Shown here piece by piece: positions 50,628 to 60,025 of a stretch of 64,000 nucleotides of DNA. The DNA lies in contig JAIBAH010000014.1 of the NCBI GenBank assembly GCA_019695295.1, positions 1 through 64,000 on the forward strand, given 5' to 3'. A model generated the notes under the pieces. The model saw nothing but the letters and a program-made list of their open reading frames with translations. It did not search any database and was not told the DNA's origin. The stretch is from Bacteroidia bacterium. Its GTDB lineage: Bacteria > Bacteroidota > Bacteroidia > J057. The first letter of the stretch is position 1. Each line of letters opens with the position of its first letter. Made by a program: the position numbers and the translations under genes.

Positions 50628-53573
50628 TTATTTTGCTTTCAGAATGGTTCTGGAAGTCACTTCTCCTGACGGCGTTTTTACTTTCACAAAATAAACGCCA
50701 TCCGGCAAATCGCCAAGGCTGATGCTGTTTTTTGCTTCAATGAGGCGAATATCATAAATGACTTTCCCCATAATATCCACCAGAATCAGATTCAGACCAT
50801 CTGGTATATTTCCGTCATAATCCAGAAACAGCTGATCATCCGTAGGATTAGGATAAATTTTCAGATTGGATTCCACAAAATGATTTTCCATATCAGAAAT
50901 TCCGAACACATGCATTGTAACCGTATCCATATCAGAGCAAGTCCCGTTGCCGGCCTGTAATACCACCGTATAATCTCCCGTAGCAGTATAAATATGGGCC
51001 GGGTTTTGCTGTGTATCCTGTACACCATCTCCAAAGTCCCATAACCAGGAATTGGCTCCCTGAGAGTTATCGCTGAAGGTTACATATCCGGTATTGGTTA
51101 AGTCAACCTGAGTAGTACTCGGGGTAAAATCAGCGACTACATTCCCCGGAACCACAGTGACAAGGGCTCCTCCCCTTCCGCAAGGCGTACCGTATTCAAT
51201 TTCCCAGTTGTAGATAGAATAATAACGGGTTGAGCCTATGTTGGAGGTTTTTATCGATAAAATATTGGGGACATTAATGGGATAACCCGCAAAATTATCG
51301 TTTCTGTATAAATTGGCAAGTGCCGAAGTACCCAACTGATAGTTTTGTCCGGGCATAATATCAAAGTCTATGGTAACTACGTTAGCGCCTGCATTCAGAC
51401 TCACAGGAACGGACTGAAGCACTACACCATCTGAACTTCTTAACTGAATCACCCCGGAAGCAGTATTCTCGGAGTAAACCGTAGCTTTTTTAAGGGTAAA
51501 GCGGTTAAAACAATCAAAAACCAGGTATCTGTCGCTGCTTACAATATCATACTGACCACTTCCGGAATTATTGGGTTTTCCGGTGGTAGTGGTTTGAACT
51601 ACATCTGCATAGTAATTGGTATTGGAAGTGAGCGGAGGAGTGACAAACACATTTCCGCTACCCACTGCTGTTCCGCCCTGTGCCTGAGTGTACCACTGAA
51701 TCGTACCAATCAGCGGATTCTGAGCCGTCAGGACTGCATTACTGTTTTCACAAACTGTAACGGAATTAACAAAAGGCGTATTGGAGGAAATCACCGTAAA
51801 ATTTGTAACGAACTGATTATCCTCCGGCCTGTCATCACTTGTATTGTTTACACTTGTAATCTGAACCGTCAGCGTGTAATTACCGGGAGAAAGACTCAAT
51901 GGGCCTATAACCTGAAGGGCTGTATTACCAGGCAGCAATGACCCTGTCCAGTTGATAGTATTCGTAATCCCGCCGGAAACTGCATAGGAGATTAAAGCTG
52001 AAGTAACCGTATCATTTCCGTTATTGGTCATATTGAGCAAAGGAAAAATAAATGAAGCACAGGAATTGGAAGACAGGTTGGAAATACTGCTTGCCGTAAG
52101 ATTGTTTTCATTTACAGGAATAGCCGGAGAAAATCCCTGTTGAATCAGATAATCGTATGCAGCCTTTACATCGATTAAACCCATTCCGTAGTCATTGTCC
52201 TCGCCGGGCACTCCCATATCAATTGCAGAATAATAGAGCGCCTCCTTAATCTGAATTCCGGTGAGGGCAGGGAAAGCCTCTTTTAGCAGAAGTACCGCTC
52301 CGGAAGTATGAGGAGCAGCCATGGAAGTTCCGGTAAAGGCAGCGTATCCTCCACCCGGAATACAGGAACGAACATTGGTACCGGGGGCAGCTACTTCCGG
52401 TTTTATCAGTAAAGACCCCGTACCACCACAGACAGAAGGGCCTCTGCTTGAGGAGGAATTAATCGGGTACTGAGGCGTATTTCCATTGAGATTAGCCACC
52501 GAAAACACATTGACAACGCTGGTATTGATATTTTTGGGAGGGGTAATCGTAGAAACTCCCGGCCCGTTGTTTCCGGCAGAAAATACAATTGCAATTCCTG
52601 CGGCTTCTACTGCGTCAAAAATATTTTTATAGTAATTGGAAGTACATTCCGTCGTAGCTACATTATCATACCATGAATTATTAATCACATCCGGCTGATC
52701 GGCAATCGTGGATGCATTATTGTCAGGGTCAACCGCCCACTGAAAAGCAAGATACTTATTGCTGTTACATAAACCCGGAGAACCAATCCATGAACCATTG
52801 AAGGCCACACCAATAGTATCATCCGTTGCCTGATTGAGCCCAACCATAGTACCCACCGTATGAGTTCCATGCTCATCACAATCAAAAGGAGTGGTATTGG
52901 AAGTATTGGATTCGTACCATGCCTGAGCAGCCGGCACATAATTTCCTCTGTATTGATTATCAATCGCAGGATGTGTAAAATCCACTCCGGTATCAATACT
53001 CATTGCAACTCTTCGGTAACCCGTATATCCTAAAGCCCACATTGCGGGAGCATTGATTGCGTCAAGTCCTTTTTCATGTCCTCCTACAGTTCTTTCTGGC
53101 TCTCCCCCCCTTGACTCAACCCTGTACGGCTCATTTTTAATATCCCCGTCCAGATCCAGCAACTGAATATCCTCTCTCCAGCTTAAATCCACCATCACTG
53201 AAACGGATACCTCAGCCACAATCATATTCGTTATCCATACCGGAGTTACGGAAGCCTGATTTACCTCGCTGCTGTGCATCAGAAAATCCAGTATATCCGG
53301 CTGAGTTGCTTCAGCTTTAGCCTTGAGAAGCGTAATTACTTCATATGTTCTCTCTTCAAGGGTTGCCTTTCTTGCAGTAAAACCCTCCTCCAGGGAAGCA
53401 ATATCCACCTGATCTGAAAGCAGGATTACGATTCTGTGTTTCTGGTCGGGATTTGCAAAAGCGGCCTCCGAAAGCCGGGGCAAAACTTTGTCCCAATTAT
53501 AAAGCATTTGTGCGTAAACAGGGGAAAAAATCAAGGGTAATAATAACCCTAAAAACAACCATACTTTTCTCAT
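50628..53573 (-). CDS. Secreted subtilisin-like protease (S8) with PKD and T9SS sorting domains
   Basis: A 981-residue exported protease. A signal peptide (to about residue 21) and an inhibitor-like propeptide (about 45-150) precede the S8 domain. Its catalytic triad is Asp194 in SIDTGVDFTHP, His235 in DEHGTHTVGT and Ser417 in GTSMAAPH; Asn335 in SAGNNGPG is the oxyanion residue. A CARDB-like region, an Ig-like region, a PKD domain (SNSWLWDFGDG-like, here ANSWLWDFGDG, near residue 850) and a type A sorting domain (YPNPTDDQLFLDYDG ... LPDGVYFVKV) follow. It should be surface-attached or released through T9SS and degrade extracellular protein. A TAATTTTG -7-like box lies at 53611-53618. Confidence 0.92.
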   Translation of the reverse strand: MRKVWLFLGLLLPLIFSPVYAQMLYNWDKVLPRLSEAAFANPDQKHRIVILLSDQVDIASLEEGFTARKATLEERTYEVITLLKAKAEATQPDILDFLMHSSEVNQASVTPVWITNMIVAEVSVSVMVDLSWREDIQLLDLDGDIKNEPYRVESRGGEPERTVGGHEKGLDAINAPAMWALGYTGYRRVAMSIDTGVDFTHPAIDNQYRGNYVPAAQAWYESNTSNTTPFDCDEHGTHTVGTMVGLNQATDDTIGVAFNGSWIGSPGLCNSNKYLAFQWAVDPDNNASTIADQPDVINNSWYDNVATTECTSNYYKNIFDAVEAAGIAIVFSAGNNGPGVSTITPPKNINTSVVNVFSVANLNGNTPQYPINSSSSRGPSVCGGTGSLLIKPEVAAPGTNVRSCIPGGGYAAFTGTSMAAPHTSGAVLLLKEAFPALTGIQIKEALYYSAIDMGVPGEDNDYGMGLIDVKAAYDYLIQQGFSPAIPVNENNLTASSISNLSSNSCASFIFPLLNMTNNGNDTVTSALISYAVSGGITNTINWTGSLLPGNTALQVIGPLSLSPGNYTLTVQITSVNNTSDDRPEDNQFVTNFTVISSNTPFVNSVTVCENSNAVLTAQNPLIGTIQWYTQAQGGTAVGSGNVFVTPPLTSNTNYYADVVQTTTTGKPNNSGSGQYDIVSSDRYLVFDCFNRFTLKKATVYSENTASGVIQLRSSDGVVLQSVPVSLNAGANVVTIDFDIMPGQNYQLGTSALANLYRNDNFAGYPINVPNILSIKTSNIGSTRYYSIYNWEIEYGTPCGRGGALVTVVPGNVVADFTPSTTQVDLTNTGYVTFSDNSQGANSWLWDFGDGVQDTQQNPAHIYTATGDYTVVLQAGNGTCSDMDTVTMHVFGISDMENHFVESNLKIYPNPTDDQLFLDYDGNIPDGLNLILVDIMGKVIYDIRLIEAKNSISLGDLPDGVYFVKVKTPSGEVTSRTILKAK

Positions 53574-53816
53574 AAATTTTATCTCAAATTTTTAACAGCC
53601 ATATCATTCGCAAAATTAATGTAAAATTTGGGATATTTCTATTTATCCTTCAAAGAAGGGGGTAAAAATGGGGGGATTTCATGTAATAATTCGGAGGAAT
53701 ACGGATTTTTTCGGCAAAAAACACCGAAATAAAGGCTTCCGCCTGTTTTAAACAGACAAAGACAGCATTTCAGTTGTAGAAACATAAAAAGCGAAAATTA
53801 CCGGGAGGGATTATCC

Positions 53817-54602
53817 TTACCGGATTTCGGCAATATAATTATTGATTGCGTTGTAAATCATCCCCGCAATTTCTTCCTGACCTTTGGCAGATCCTAAGTA
53901 TTTGGCTTCGGATTCATGACTGATATATCCGGTTTCTACCAGTACAGCAGGAACGCCGGATTGCCATAATACGATAAACGGAGCTTGTTTTACTCCATAG
54001 GAATAACGCTGCATTTTGATATATTCAGTATTGATTTTACCGGCGAGATTAAGACTTTCATTTCGGAAAACGTTTTTCATAATGCTGTGAAAAATTTCTC
54101 CCTCAGGAGATTTCGGGTCAAATCCACAATACATATCCTTATAATTATCTTCAAAAATAACTACCTCATTTTCCCGGATATAAGCGTTGTACCTTTCCTG
54201 ACCTTTGTTTGTTCCCAAAATATAAAACGCACCTCCATGAGGGGATTTTACGCCTTTGGGTACAGAATTACAATGAATACTGATGAAAAAATCCGCTTTG
54301 CTATCCTGCGCAATTTCTCCCCTTTTGCTTAATTCTATAAATTTATCGGTATCTCTCGTCAGTACCACTTTGATCTGCGGTAATTTCTCATTCAGGATTT
54401 TTTTCAGTGCAAGCGCAATTTTAAGGGTAATATCTTTTTCCTTTAAGCCAAAACCCAGTGCACCGGGGTCTTTGCCTCCGTGCCCGGCATCTATTACGAT
54501 GGTTTTTATCGTTTGAGGATTGCTTCCAATGGGAAGCGGGCGGGAATATGCAGAGAAAATAAATACAACTAAAAAAAGCAGAGATTGAATTATGTATTTC
54601 AT
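53817..54602 (-). CDS. N-acetylmuramoyl-L-alanine amidase (Amidase_3)
   Basis: From ATG 54602 the protein has 261 residues with a signal peptide (MKYIIQSLLFLVVFIFSAYS). The frame is open to 54725, but the promoter at 54631-54662 lies inside that extension. Zinc ligands are His41 in IDAGHGGKDPGA, Glu55 in GLKEKD and His110 in FISIHCNS. Glu223 in VLVETGYISH is the catalytic base. The enzyme cuts the bond between MurNAc and the stem peptide during cell separation and wall turnover. No LysM or SPOR targeting domain is attached. Monocistronic. Confidence 0.92.
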   Translation of the reverse strand: MKYIIQSLLFLVVFIFSAYSRPLPIGSNPQTIKTIVIDAGHGGKDPGALGFGLKEKDITLKIALALKKILNEKLPQIKVVLTRDTDKFIELSKRGEIAQDSKADFFISIHCNSVPKGVKSPHGGAFYILGTNKGQERYNAYIRENEVVIFEDNYKDMYCGFDPKSPEGEIFHSIMKNVFRNESLNLAGKINTEYIKMQRYSYGVKQAPFIVLWQSGVPAVLVETGYISHESEAKYLGSAKGQEEIAGMIYNAINNYIAEIR

Positions 54603-54630
54603 ATTACAATAAAAATGGCTGTTTATAACG

Positions 54631-54662
54631 CAAAGATAGTCATGTTTGGTATTTTTTGCAAA
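54631..54662 (-). promoter_or_regulatory. Bacteroidota-type promoter of the amidase gene
   Basis: On the minus strand TTTG (54659-54662), a 20 bp spacer and TATCTTTG (54631-54638), about 28 bases before ATG 54602. Confidence 0.62.
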
Positions 54663-54822
54663 TTTTTTATGCTTTAAATATTTTACAGAGAGCGGAATAT
54701 TGTAACGGGAAAGTAATTTTAGCACCCCGGATTCACTCCTGGCTTCCCTTAAAATATTTTCTTTTTACACTATCGGGTAATTCCGGAATTGCTTTTCCAG
54801 GGTAAGTACGGACATAAAAAAA

Positions 54823-54849
54823 CCCTTCAAAATGAAACATTCTGAAGGG
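54823..54849 (-). terminator. Rho-independent terminator of the DUF1573-OmpA gene
   Basis: CCCTTCAAAATG and CATTCTGAAGGG form a 12 bp stem with one mismatch and a three-base loop, followed by a T-run on the minus strand. Confidence 0.85.
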
Positions 54850-54882
54850 CTAAACTATAAAAACAATGAAAAAGGACGAACA

Positions 54883-55719
54883 TTATTGCATGAGCAACAC
54901 TTCTACCCGACGGTCACTTTCAGAGTTACCGGTAGCACCTGAGTCACCATAGGATTGAACGGAGATTCTTGAAGCATCCACTCCACCTTTGATTAATCTG
55001 GATTTTACTGCTTCGGCACGTTGCTCAGAAAGTTTTTTATTTACGGCAGCCTTACCGGTTTTGCTTGCATATCCATTGAGGATAACCTGAGCGTCTTTAT
55101 TGGTTTTCATTTCATTAATGATTCCTTCAAGGGCTTTTCCATCAGCGGCAGAAACGGTAGAAGAACCATTTCCAAATAAAATATTGATGGTTTTGCTTAC
55201 TTTTAAGGCACCAACTGAAGAAGACGAAGAAGCAACAGGAGCGGAAGATTGTACCACTTTTTCAGTTACAGGCTGAACTTTTGCAGGCTCAGCGGGAGTA
55301 TCAGTAGCCTTATTTTCATTGGCAACAACTTCCCCTTTGATGGTAAGTACTACAGGCTGCTCGCTTACATTGCTTGTAACAGTAATGGATTTATGAAAAA
55401 CACCCATACCGGCTGCGTTGTAGGTAGCCTTGATAAAGCCTTTTTTGCCGGGCTGAATCGGCTCTTTGGAGTAATCCGGAGTAGTACATCCGCAGGAAGC
55501 CTTTACATTGGAAAGAATCAACTCGGATTTACCGGTATTTTCAAACTCAAATGTAGTAGTTGCAGGAATTCCCTGAGGAATTTTACCGAATTCATGTTCA
55601 ATTGGGGTGGCCCATTTAAACTGAGGCAAATCACCACTCTGTAAACTTAAGCCCGTGTTTTGAGCAAAAGCAGAAAAAGCAGAAAAAACAATTAAGAATG
55701 CGAAGAATAATTTTTTCAT
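54883..55719 (-). CDS. DUF1573 domain fused to an OmpA peptidoglycan-binding domain
   Basis: A 278-residue exported protein: signal peptide to about residue 19, then a DUF1573 Ig-like domain (residues 35-135; HEFGKIPQG, FEFENTGKSELILSNVKASCGCT and IKATYNAAGMG). A Pro/Ala/Val/Ser linker (138-170) leads to an OmpA C-terminal domain with LNGYASKTGKAAVNKKLSEQRA and a closing SESDRRVEV. The conserved SCGCT pair of DUF1573 is intact. DUF1573 proteins are very common in Bacteroidota and have no firm function; here the OmpA part should fix it to peptidoglycan. Two -7-like boxes lie at 55803-55822. Monocistronic. Confidence 0.85.
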   Translation of the reverse strand: MKKLFFAFLIVFSAFSAFAQNTGLSLQSGDLPQFKWATPIEHEFGKIPQGIPATTTFEFENTGKSELILSNVKASCGCTTPDYSKEPIQPGKKGFIKATYNAAGMGVFHKSITVTSNVSEQPVVLTIKGEVVANENKATDTPAEPAKVQPVTEKVVQSSAPVASSSSSVGALKVSKTINILFGNGSSTVSAADGKALEGIINEMKTNKDAQVILNGYASKTGKAAVNKKLSEQRAEAVKSRLIKGGVDASRISVQSYGDSGATGNSESDRRVEVLLMQ

Positions 55720-55927
55720 ATCAAAATACTATAAAAATGTAAAAAAATAAGAACCTTTTGTCTGTAGAAGCCCTGAAGTTCGTCTAAAGGAAAACTACGG
55801 TACAAATATACGCACAAAAGTAAATTAAAAGTTGTTACTTGCAGTATAATATTTGTTAATGTTTCGTTAAACCCTGTAAACCGAATCAGGAATAGTTTAA
55901 TTTTGCTTTTGATAATTATTTCAATCC

Positions 55928-57196
55928 ATGAACACCCGTACGCTAAGAGTTGTTGCTTTACTGGCCATTATTTCCATTCTGGGAATTGTGACTATGCAGA
56001 TTTTCTGGTTTTCCAAAGCCTTTGATATGAAGGAAAAGGAATTCAGTCAGACGGTCAATATTGCGCTGCAATCCGTAGGGGAATACATCCTTGCGATAAA
56101 CGGACAACCCGTTCCGCTGGAATCTCTGGTAAACCAACTTTCCGGAAATTACTATGTAGTTCAGATTAATGGCCATGTGAATCCCCGGTCTCTTCAGTTT
56201 TTGCTGACCAAAGAATTTCAGAAAAAAAATATCCGGGAAGATTTTGAGTTTGGGGTTTATAACTGTGAAACCAAAAAAATGGTGTACGGAAATTATGTAG
56301 CCCTCGATTCTACCACTCAGAATATTGAAAATACAAAAGGGGAACTTCCTGTATGGCGAAACGACAATTTTTATTTCGGGGTTTTATTTCCCAAAAGGGA
56401 TGCTACCATCATCGGACAAATGAAAATCTGGCTTTTCTCCAGTCTTGTGATGTTGCTGGTATGTATTTTTTTTGGATTTACCCTCTTTTTCGTTTTCCGG
56501 CAAAAGCAGCTTTCCGAAATTCAAAAGGACTTCATCAACAATATTACCCATGAATTCAAAACGCCGCTCTCTACTATCGTGATTTCTACCGAATTACTCA
56601 AAAATCCCAATATCTATAAATCTGCTGAAAATGTAACCAAATATACCACAATTATTCAGGAAGAGGTAACGAGGCTGAAAAGTCAGGTGGAAAGCATTTT
56701 GCAGATTGCGGCAATTGATAAGGAAAAAATTCAGCTCAAATTTGAAACCTGTGACATTCACGAATGTATCCGGAAAGCCGTTGAGGGAAGCAAGGTTTTG
56801 CTACACCCAAAGACTGAGCAGATTAATCTTTACTTCGAAGCCCAGAAGTTTGAATTAAAAATTGACAGCCTGCATATTACCAATGTATTTTATAATTTGC
56901 TTGAAAATGCCATCAAATACTCGACCGATTCGCCCGTGATAAATATTACAACGATGTCCGACAAAAAAGGAATTACCATCAAAATTCAGGACAACGGAAT
57001 CGGAATCTCCCCGGAACACATTAAAAAAATCTTTGACCGGTTTTACAGAGTCCCTACGGGCAATCTGCATAATGTAAAAGGATTCGGGCTCGGACTTTAT
57101 TATGTAAAAAACATTATCGAAGTGCACAAAGGACGTGTCTCTGTTCAGAGTAAATCCGGAGAGGGCACAACTTTTACCGTATTTCTACCGTTTTAA
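55928..57196 (+). CDS. Two-component sensor histidine kinase
   Basis: A 422-residue kinase. Two membrane segments (about residues 8-28 and 165-190) flank a periplasmic sensor of about 135 residues with no family I can name. The HisKA domain has the phosphorylated His208 in NNITHEFKTPL. The ATPase domain has the N box (NLLENAIKYS), G1 (IQDNGIGIS), F box and G2 (GFGLGLYY). Its partner regulator starts 24 bp downstream. The pair resembles RprX/RprY of Bacteroides in layout, which is a comparison and not an assignment. The signal is unknown. A TAATTTTG -7-like box lies at 55898-55905. Confidence 0.92.
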   Translation: MNTRTLRVVALLAIISILGIVTMQIFWFSKAFDMKEKEFSQTVNIALQSVGEYILAINGQPVPLESLVNQLSGNYYVVQINGHVNPRSLQFLLTKEFQKKNIREDFEFGVYNCETKKMVYGNYVALDSTTQNIENTKGELPVWRNDNFYFGVLFPKRDATIIGQMKIWLFSSLVMLLVCIFFGFTLFFVFRQKQLSEIQKDFINNITHEFKTPLSTIVISTELLKNPNIYKSAENVTKYTTIIQEEVTRLKSQVESILQIAAIDKEKIQLKFETCDIHECIRKAVEGSKVLLHPKTEQINLYFEAQKFELKIDSLHITNVFYNLLENAIKYSTDSPVINITTMSDKKGITIKIQDNGIGISPEHIKKIFDRFYRVPTGNLHNVKGFGLGLYYVKNIIEVHKGRVSVQSKSGEGTTFTVFLPF

Positions 57197-57219
57197 CTTC
57201 CCTTTCATCTCCTAAAAAA

Positions 57220-57909
57220 ATGACAAATAAACCACTAATTCTACTTGCTGAAGACGACGAAAATCTGGGAAACGTAATTAAAGATTATCTGCAGATTTGC
57301 GGATATGAAATCATTCTTGCAGAAGAAGGAGAGGCTGCTTGGCGGTTATATCAGACTTACAAATTCGATTTGTGTATTCTGGATGTAATGATGCCTAAGA
57401 TGGACGGATTTACGCTGGCCGAAAAAATCAGGGAAAAAAACCAGCAGATTCCAATTCTTTTTCTTACGGCCAAATCCGATAAAACCGATAAACTGACAGG
57501 GTTCAAAACGGGGGCGGATGATTATATCACCAAACCTTTTAATATCGAAGAACTTGTACTGAGAATCGAAGTATTTCTCAAAAGAAGTAAACATATTTCG
57601 CCCAAAAGAAGTGTATTTGAAATCGGAAATTACGTATTCGATTACTCCAATCTTACCCTGAAAACCGGAGAAAGTACACAGTCGCTCACCCAAAAAGAGG
57701 CAGATGTACTCAAAATTTTATGCACCAATACAGGGAATATCATTAAAAGGGAAGAAATTTTACTCCCGATCTGGGGAAATGATGATTATTTTTCCGGAAG
57801 AAGTCTGGATGTATTTATTTCAAAATTAAGGAAGTATCTCAGGCAGGATAGTAAAATCGAAATTCAGAATGTACATGGAGTGGGCTTCAAACTACAACTT
57901 AAACACTGA
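57220..57909 (+). CDS. OmpR/PhoB-family response regulator
   Basis: A 229-residue regulator. The receiver domain has the acidic pocket AEDDE near residues 10-14, phospho-acceptor Asp55 in CILDVMMPKMDG, and the conserved Thr and Lys in FLTAK and ITKPF. The C-terminal half is a winged-helix DNA-binding domain (SLTQKEADVLKILC ... SLDVFISKLRKYL ... VHGVGFKL). It is co-transcribed with the kinase upstream. Its targets are unknown; no repeated operator was found in the window. Confidence 0.94.
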   Translation: MTNKPLILLAEDDENLGNVIKDYLQICGYEIILAEEGEAAWRLYQTYKFDLCILDVMMPKMDGFTLAEKIREKNQQIPILFLTAKSDKTDKLTGFKTGADDYITKPFNIEELVLRIEVFLKRSKHISPKRSVFEIGNYVFDYSNLTLKTGESTQSLTQKEADVLKILCTNTGNIIKREEILLPIWGNDDYFSGRSLDVFISKLRKYLRQDSKIEIQNVHGVGFKLQLKH

Positions 57910-57959
57910 TTGCAGGTTAATGAAACAAACCAATATGCAATGATTAGCGATATATTATA

Positions 57960-58754
57960 ATGTATAAAATAAATATTGATTTAGTAATCGGGATTGCAGA
58001 AGCCGCCGGACAAGCGATTCTTGAAGTTTATAATTCTCAACCGGGAGGTGAAACGGTGACGATAGCGTACAAGCCGGATGAATCTCCCCTTACAATGGCC
58101 GACAAAGCGGCACACACCGTTATCAGCAGCCGCCTGAATGCGCTTTTTCCGGAAATTCCGGTATTGTCGGAAGAAGGAAAGTCTGTACCTTATGTGACCC
58201 GCAAAAACTGGAAATCTTTCTGGATGGTTGACCCCCTTGACGGCACCAGGGAATTTATCAAAAGAAATGGGGAGTTTACCGTAAATATTGCCCTGATTGA
58301 GGAGGGGAAACCAGTACTCGGTGTCATTTATGTACCTGTTCTGAATCAGACTTTTTATGCCTCCCTGAATGAAGGGGCATTCATGAAAAATGCTTCCGGT
58401 CAGGTCATGCGTATGAAAGCAAATCCTTTTTCAGAAACCCTCGATAATCCGGTAATAGTAAGTTCCCGTTCTCATCTTTCTGCCGAAACAGAGGCATTTA
58501 TCGCCCGTTTCAACAATCCTGAACTGATTTCCATGGGGAGTTCTCTTAAATTCATGCTGGTCGCAAGCGGTAAAGCCGATGTCTATCCCCGTTTTGCCCC
58601 TACAATGGAATGGGATACAGCCGCTGCGCAGATTATTGTAGAAGAAGCCGGCGGAAAAGTCGTAATTGCGGATACTGATTTTCCCCTTACCTATAATAAA
58701 GAAAATCTCACCAATCCCTTTTTCTGTGTAACGGGTACTTCATCTGGTCAATAA
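57960..58754 (+). CDS. cysQ: CysQ-like 3'(2'),5'-bisphosphate nucleotidase
   Basis: A 264-residue metal-dependent phosphatase of the inositol monophosphatase superfamily. Metal ligands can be read in SEEG (Glu71, Glu72), DPLDGTREF (Asp91, Asp94) and the closing MEWDTAAAQII. The REF after DPLDGT is typical of CysQ, which removes 3'-phosphate from PAP, a by-product of sulfate assimilation and sulfotransfer. An inositol-phosphatase role is less likely. It starts 50 bp after the response regulator and ends 9 bp before the glycosyltransferase gene. Confidence 0.87.
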   Translation: MYKINIDLVIGIAEAAGQAILEVYNSQPGGETVTIAYKPDESPLTMADKAAHTVISSRLNALFPEIPVLSEEGKSVPYVTRKNWKSFWMVDPLDGTREFIKRNGEFTVNIALIEEGKPVLGVIYVPVLNQTFYASLNEGAFMKNASGQVMRMKANPFSETLDNPVIVSSRSHLSAETEAFIARFNNPELISMGSSLKFMLVASGKADVYPRFAPTMEWDTAAAQIIVEEAGGKVVIADTDFPLTYNKENLTNPFFCVTGTSSGQ

Positions 58755-58763
58755 TCCTAAGAA

Positions 58764-59771
58764 ATGCAAAAAATACTGGTCATTCGGTTTAGTTCTATCG
58801 GGGATATTGTCCTTACCGCCACAGCATTAAACCTGCTTGAGCAAGCACTTCCCGATGCCCGGATTCATTTTCTGACCAAAAAACCTTTCGTATCCCTGAT
58901 TGAAAATCATCCGGCAGTGAGTCAGATACATACGCTGACCAAAGATAATTTTCCGGATTTGCTCAGGGAGTTACAATCAGAAAACTTTGACTATATTCTG
59001 GACCTTCACAATAATTTCAGAAGCTGGAGAACCGTATTTACCCTGAGAAAACCTTTTGCTACTTTTCCTAAACCCAAAGCAAAACTCTTCCTGAAGCTTT
59101 CTTTAGGGATAAAAAAGGCAGAGATTCCCCATGTATGTGACCGGTATTATCAGACCGCCGTAAAATGTGTAAGATACTTCCATCCTGAGTGGAATCCGGG
59201 TTCATTTTCTCCTTCTCTCTCTTTTCATTTCCCAAAGGCTCTTTTAGTTCCCTCCGTAGTCAATGAAATTCCCCTTCGTGACGCTTACAGCATTGTGTTG
59301 GGGGCAACCGTGCCTACCAAAAAGTGGCCTTCTGCTTATTTTGTCTCTCTCATCAATGAAATCGGATTGCCTGTAATTTTGCTCGGGGGGGAATCAGAAA
59401 AAACAGAAGCGGAAGCCATCAGCGAAAAACTAAATGTCCCTTTTTATAATAGTACTGGTAAACATTCGCTTTCTGAATCCGCAGGCATTATGGCTCAGAC
59501 CCGGTTTGTAATTACCCATGATACCGGTTTTATGCATATTGCTTCCGCATTACAGATGAAAATCCTTTCTATATGGGGAAGCACCGCCCCGGAGCTCGGA
59601 TTTGGTCCGTTTCAGAACCTTCATCACCTCACGCTGGAAGCCGGAGAAGTGCCTTGTCACCCCTGTTCCGGAATCGGGAAAAAAGAATGCCCGAAAGTCC
59701 ATTTTGATTGTATGAACCGTCTTACTCCTGAAAGGGTTATGAAATTATTAAAAGCAGGTCATATCCTCTGA
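58764..59771 (+). CDS. Glycosyltransferase family 9 (heptosyltransferase-like)
   Basis: A 335-residue GT-B enzyme. The start ILVIRFSSIGDIVLTATAL is the classic GT9 N-terminus, with the family's nucleotide-binding signature FVITHDTGFMHIASA near residue 250 and LGGESEKTEAEA before it. GT9 enzymes add heptose or related sugars to the lipopolysaccharide core from the inner face of the membrane. A CxxC-x-CP cluster near the C-terminus (PCHPCSGIGKKECP) is also found in many GT9 proteins. Which sugar it adds is not clear. It lies 9 bp downstream of cysQ. Confidence 0.88.
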   Translation: MQKILVIRFSSIGDIVLTATALNLLEQALPDARIHFLTKKPFVSLIENHPAVSQIHTLTKDNFPDLLRELQSENFDYILDLHNNFRSWRTVFTLRKPFATFPKPKAKLFLKLSLGIKKAEIPHVCDRYYQTAVKCVRYFHPEWNPGSFSPSLSFHFPKALLVPSVVNEIPLRDAYSIVLGATVPTKKWPSAYFVSLINEIGLPVILLGGESEKTEAEAISEKLNVPFYNSTGKHSLSESAGIMAQTRFVITHDTGFMHIASALQMKILSIWGSTAPELGFGPFQNLHHLTLEAGEVPCHPCSGIGKKECPKVHFDCMNRLTPERVMKLLKAGHIL

Positions 59772-59957
59772 AAACCCCAAAAGATTTCCCCGGAACCTGT
59801 TCAGATATGCCTCAGAACCAAAGGAATATTATAGGATTTTCCCTTCCGGAGCAATGCCGGATATCCTTACGCAGAATTTCTTTTTTATGCCGGAAATTTT
59901 TCTGTAAAAAAAGTAAAAAAATGTATGCAAGCATAACATTTTTTATAAAAAATATCG

Positions 59958-59965
59958 TACCTTTG
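59958..59965 (+). promoter_or_regulatory. Probable -7 box of the beta-oxidation operon
   Basis: TACCTTTG matches TAnnTTTG, 60 bases before the start codon. A T-run at 59939-59944 is in the -33 position but lacks the G. Confidence 0.45.
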
Positions 59966-60025
59966 TTTCCGAAAAGTCAGCACTAAAACTGATAAAATAT
60001 ATAAATATTTAATTATCATATAATT

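Noticed and set aside
53741-53757. Small inverted repeat CTGTTT/AAACAG past the subtilase promoter region
   Set aside because: Only six pairs, no T-run in the right place for the neighbouring genes, so not called as a terminator or operator.
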